DNA of 8,325 nucleotides from an uncultured Caldimicrobium sp. Its GTDB lineage: Bacteria > Desulfobacterota > Thermodesulfobacteria > Thermodesulfobacteriales > Thermodesulfobacteriaceae. The position numbers and the translations under genes were made by a program. Shown here one piece after another: positions 5,572-8,325 of the stretch (the first letter of the stretch is position 1; every line of letters begins with the position of its first letter). The stretch is taken from contig CALLJI010000185.1 of NCBI GenBank assembly GCA_938091475.1, positions 1 to 8,325 on the forward strand, given 5' to 3'. The notes beneath the pieces were generated by a model. It searched no databases. It was not told where the DNA came from and saw nothing but the letters and a program-made list of their open reading frames with translations.

Positions 5572-6951
5572 CTAACCTCCTATTTTGTATTTTTCTATTT
5601 TGTAGCGAAGCATTCTTTCAGTAATACCAAGAATCTCTGCTGCCTTAACCTTAACTCCTTTTGCTTTTTCTAACGCCTCTTTTATTCTGTGCTTTTCTAA
5701 AGTTTCTACAGCCTCTTCTAAGGGTAATTTTAAAATCGCCTCCAAGAGAGGCTCCTTTTGAGAAGAATCCTCTGAAAATCCAATGTCTTCTTTGGTTAAA
5801 ATCTCACCTTCTGCTAAGATTATACCCCTTTCAAGACGATTTTCCAATTCTCTTACATTGCCTGGAAAGGGGTGATTATACAGGGCTACAAGAGCTTCTT
5901 GGGAAAGACCTTTTATTGATTTTCCATATTTTTGGTTAAATTTTTCTATAAAATACTTTGTAAGAGGTACAATATCTTCCCTTCTCTCTCTTAGAGGTGG
6001 AAGATGAATATTTATCACATTCAGTCTCCAGAAAAGGTCTTCTCTAAAAAGTCCCTCCTGAATCATCCGATGGAGATCCCTATTCGTGGCTGTGATTAAT
6101 CTAATATTGACCTTGAGTTCTTTTAGCCCTCCTAATCTTCTAAAGGTATTATCTTGAAGTACTCTTAAAAGCTTAGCTTGTAGAGAAGGGGGCATTTCTG
6201 CAATTTCGTCCAAAAAGAGGGTCCCCCCTTCAGCTAATTCAAAGAGCCCAGGTTTGGATTGGGTAGCTCCAGTAAAGGAGCCTTTTTCATAACCAAAAAG
6301 TTCTGCTTCAAGTAAAGTCTCAGGAATGGCTGCACAATTTATTTTAATGAAGGGCCCCTCTGCCCTTGGACTTAACTGATGAACTAATTTGGCTATAACT
6401 TCTTTGCCAGTTCCAGATTCCCCTGTGATAAGAACTGGAGCTTGAGTTTCCGCTATCTTATTTACTAAGGACAGCACCTTTTTCATAGCAGCACTTTCAG
6501 CTATCACTCCCTCTAAGGGTTTGAACTCACTTTGTGAGAGATACTTAAGACGCTCCTTTAGCAGATAAACTTCCTTAGTCAATCTAAATTCTTTCAGAGC
6601 TCTCTCTACTATAAGGGTTAATTCTTCTAAATTTATAGGTTTAGCTAAATAATGATAGGCACCTTTTTTCATTGAGGTAACCGCGTGCTCTACACTGGCA
6701 AAGGCAGTAATCATAATAACTGGTATGAAAGAAAACTGCTCTTTAAGATAATCTAAGAATTCAAGGCCATCCCCATCCGGTAATCTCCAATCAAGTAAGA
6801 TTAGGTTCACTTCTTTTGAATTGAGAAGAGCCTTGGCTTCTTTTATGGTGCCTGCTGAATAGACCGTATAGCCTCTATTTTTTAAAAAATCCTCTAAGAT
6901 TTCTCTTTGTAATGGCTCATCTTCTATAATTAAAAGACTATCCCTTTTCAT
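5572..6951 (-). CDS. Sigma-54-dependent response regulator, NtrC/ZraR type
   Basis: Cytoplasmic activator of sigma-54 RNA polymerase, 459 aa with all three domains. The receiver (1-120) has acidic residues E10/D11, phosphorylation site D54 in [12 protein letters not shown]82 and K104. The central AAA+ domain (about 145-380) has Walker A GESGTGKE 177-184, the sigma-54 contact loop GSFTGA 224-229 (usual form GAFTGA), Walker B TLFLDEI 244-250 and FPGNVRELE 362-370. A Fis-type helix-turn-helix lies at about 433-457 ([16 protein letters not shown]). The ATG overlaps the kinase gene by 14 nt, so the pair is almost certainly cognate. I saw no clear -24/-12 promoter (TGGCAC-N5-TTGCA) in the window, so targets are unknown and may lie elsewhere. 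Family assignment is firm; the physiological signal (metal, nitrogen, envelope stress) cannot be read from sequence. Confidence 0.96.
   Translation of the reverse strand: MKRDSLLIIEDEPLQREILEDFLKNRGYTVYSAGTIKEAKALLNSKEVNLILLDWRLPDGDGLEFLDYLKEQFSFIPVIMITAFASVEHAVTSMKKGAYHYLAKPINLEELTLIVERALKEFRLTKEVYLLKERLKYLSQSEFKPLEGVIAESAAMKKVLSLVNKIAETQAPVLITGESGTGKEVIAKLVHQLSPRAEGPFIKINCAAIPETLLEAELFGYEKGSFTGATQSKPGLFELAEGGTLFLDEIAEMPPSLQAKLLRVLQDNTFRRLGGLKELKVNIRLITATNRDLHRMIQEGLFREDLFWRLNVINIHLPPLRERREDIVPLTKYFIEKFNQKYGKSIKGLSQEALVALYNHPFPGNVRELENRLERGIILAEGEILTKEDIGFSEDSSQKEPLLEAILKLPLEEAVETLEKHRIKEALEKAKGVKVKAAEILGITERMLRYKIEKYKIGG
5576..5581 (-). promoter_or_regulatory. glyA ribosome binding site at the end of the regulator gene
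   Basis: A perfect AGGAGG on the minus strand encodes the last Gly codons of the response regulator and sits 9 nt upstream of the glyA ATG. It is the strongest Shine-Dalgarno in the window. Placement inside the upstream gene implies that ribosomes finishing the regulator can affect glyA initiation. Confidence 0.7.
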
Positions 6952-8227
6952 AGGCTTTCCATTTTAAACGAAAAATTTTACCATAATTAGGGAGATTTTC
7001 TATTTCTATTATCCCGTGGTGGGCTTCCATAATTTTTTTTACTAAATATAGTCCGAGCCCAAATCCTTCTTTTTTTGTTGTAAAAAAGGGATCAAAAACC
7101 TTGGCTTTAATATTTTCTGGAATAGATGGTCCGCTATCAAAGACTTCTATCAAATAAAAATCCTCATTTTTACTGATAGTTACTTTGACGAGCCCCTCTT
7201 TGTCCAAGGCCTGATAGGAATTCTTAATTAAATTCTCTAAGGCCCTTTTTATCCAGAAAGGATCACCCCAGAGAGTTTCTGCTTGGTTTTCTATTTCTAA
7301 CCTAATCCCTTTCTTTCCTATGTTTGCACTTAAAAGCTTTAACTCATAAATTAAATTTTCAGGACTAAAAGTATGAGGTTGAATTTTGATATTTTTATGG
7401 AAAAGAAGAATTTCTTGGGTCCATTCAAGCAGGCCTTTTAGTTCATCCATTATTTTTTCTTGTGAAAATTTATCAGAATCTTTAGCTTGGAACAAAAGAA
7501 AAAGATTGTTCAAACTATTTCTTAATTCGTGCGCTAAGGTAGCAGCCATCCTACCTAATAGGGCTAATTCTCTTTCTGCCTGAAGTCTTATTTCAATCTC
7601 TTTTTTTCTCTCTTCAGCTTCTCTAAAGCGAGAAAAAAGGTATAATACCATAATTACAGTTAGTAGATAAAGAATTATAACAATGATGGCATATCTGTAA
7701 AAGGTCTTTTGATAATAGGAAATATCAAGAGTTAAAGAGATACAATACTCTTTATGTTCAATTTTAGTTTTTTTAATAACCTTCAAAAGGGAGGCTTCTT
7801 TCTGATAGAGATTTTGACACGCTTGATAAGGTAAATACTTCTCTTTGTAGTTCCAAGCCAAAAAAAGCTCTTTTTGATAAAAGATAGCTAAATTTATAAA
7901 TTTTTCTTTTTTAAAGAGATCCACCAAAGAATCTACTAATTCCACTAACCATCCCTTACTTTCCGGTAATTCCGCAAATTCTGGAATAAAGGGGATTTTG
8001 TAGAAATTTTCTAAAAATTTTATATAATCAGAAAGCTTATCTTCTATTTGGTTAAGAGTGCTTTCCACTTTTTTCATTAATGAATTGTCTAAATAATACT
8101 TGAAATATAAAATTTGAAAAAGGGTAAATAAAGTAAACACCAAAAGGAAGACCAAGGTAAGAAGGCCTAAAGGGGCTTTTAAGAATGGGTCAATAATATT
8201 TTTAATAAACTTTAAAAATTTTCCCAC
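6938..8227 (-). CDS. Membrane sensor histidine kinase, partner of the adjacent NtrC-type regulator
   Basis: Two-component sensor kinase, 429 aa. A membrane segment at about 18-41 is followed by a region of about 135 residues, probably periplasmic (42-176), then a second membrane segment at about 177-199. A short basic/coiled linker (200-220) follows, with no recognisable HAMP domain. The HisKA box is LAHELRNSLNNL with His233 as the phosphorylation site; Ser replaces the usual Pro. The ATPase domain shows the N box ENLIKNSYQAL 331-341, G1 VFDSGPSIP 362-370, the F box VFDPFFTTK 377-385 and G2 GFGLGLYLVKKI 388-399. The GTG start overlaps the end of rarA by 16 nt. The nearest purine-rich site, AGAGAGA (8239-8245), is 11 nt away, so coupling probably matters. 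The sensor region resembles nothing I can name, so the signal is unknown. Confidence 0.93.
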   Translation of the reverse strand: MGKFLKFIKNIIDPFLKAPLGLLTLVFLLVFTLFTLFQILYFKYYLDNSLMKKVESTLNQIEDKLSDYIKFLENFYKIPFIPEFAELPESKGWLVELVDSLVDLFKKEKFINLAIFYQKELFLAWNYKEKYLPYQACQNLYQKEASLLKVIKKTKIEHKEYCISLTLDISYYQKTFYRYAIIVIILYLLTVIMVLYLFSRFREAEERKKEIEIRLQAERELALLGRMAATLAHELRNSLNNLFLLFQAKDSDKFSQEKIMDELKGLLEWTQEILLFHKNIKIQPHTFSPENLIYELKLLSANIGKKGIRLEIENQAETLWGDPFWIKRALENLIKNSYQALDKEGLVKVTISKNEDFYLIEVFDSGPSIPENIKAKVFDPFFTTKKEGFGLGLYLVKKIMEAHHGIIEIENLPNYGKIFRLKWKAYEKG

Positions 8228-8325
8228 AATTTTTGCAATCTCTCTTTGAGTTTATTTTCAAAGCCCTGAGAAGTAGGGTAGTAAAACTTTTTATTTTTAA
8301 GAGATTCGGGGAGATAATTTTGCAA
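8212..8325 (-). CDS. rarA: RarA/MgsA replication-associated recombination protein, C-terminal end (partial)
   Basis: An open frame enters from the right edge and ends with TAA at 8212-8214, giving 37 residues. They read LQNYLPESLKNKKFYYPTSQ and then continue GFENKLKERLQKLWENF. This matches the conserved tail of RarA/MgsA AAA+ ATPases, whose C-terminus has the pattern YLP..L....YY.PT..GFE..(K/R)ERL, in a protein that acts at stalled replication forks. It overlaps the kinase GTG start by 16 nt on the same strand, so it is the most upstream visible gene of the operon. The N-terminal ATPase part lies outside the window. The assignment rests on the tail pattern alone. Confidence 0.75.
   Translation of the reverse strand: MQNYLPESLKNKKFYYPTSQGFENKLKERLQKLWENF

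Noticed and set aside
5572..5673. Small plus-strand frames opposite glyA, the regulator and the kinase
   Set aside because: They are antisense shadows of strongly conserved genes, without their own RBS or recognisable domains.

Overview
The window looks like chromosomal DNA of an AT-rich, probably thermophilic bacterium. The proteins are rich in Lys, Glu and Ile, genes are tightly packed, and neighbouring reading frames overlap by about 14-16 nt. The gene set (a GlcD-type flavoprotein, an NtrC-type sigma-54 activator with its kinase, GlyA) would suit a Thermodesulfobacteriota-like lineage. That assignment is inference; there is no rRNA or other marker here.

Layout. Positions 1-64 hold the end of a GTAGGGGC-type palindromic repeat and an inverted copy of a sequence that recurs at 3190-3250. 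Positions 65-428 are an AT-rich leader with a possible promoter. A plus-strand pair follows: a full-length but divergent dnaA (438-1811) and an overlapping GlcD-like FAD-linked oxidase (about 1798-3171). Positions 3172-3770 form a convergent intergenic region dominated by about ten GC-rich palindromic units (3246-3590) in an AT-rich background. From 3771 to the end, everything is on the minus strand in one compact gene string. In transcription order it is: the C-terminal end of rarA (entering from the right edge), a membrane sensor histidine kinase, a sigma-54-dependent response regulator, glyA, and a dCMP-deaminase-family protein.

How the genes fit together. The minus-strand string has junctions of -16, -14, +5 and +5 nt, so it is probably one translationally coupled operon. 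It places a two-component system between DNA maintenance (RarA) and one-carbon/pyrimidine nucleotide genes. GlyA supplies methylene-tetrahydrofolate and a dCMP deaminase makes dUMP, and these are the two inputs for thymidylate synthesis, so their adjacency makes metabolic sense.

Most notable points. (1) DnaA has a Gly in place of the second Walker B acidic residue and an Ala at a usual box VII arginine, and it sits beside a flavoprotein rather than dnaN. (2) The dnaA-oxidase segment is bracketed by inverted copies of a repeat leading into palindrome arrays. (3) The palindrome units have different arm sequences but keep perfect or near-perfect pairing. I see no clearly novel defence or mobile system; the repeat architecture is the most unusual element.
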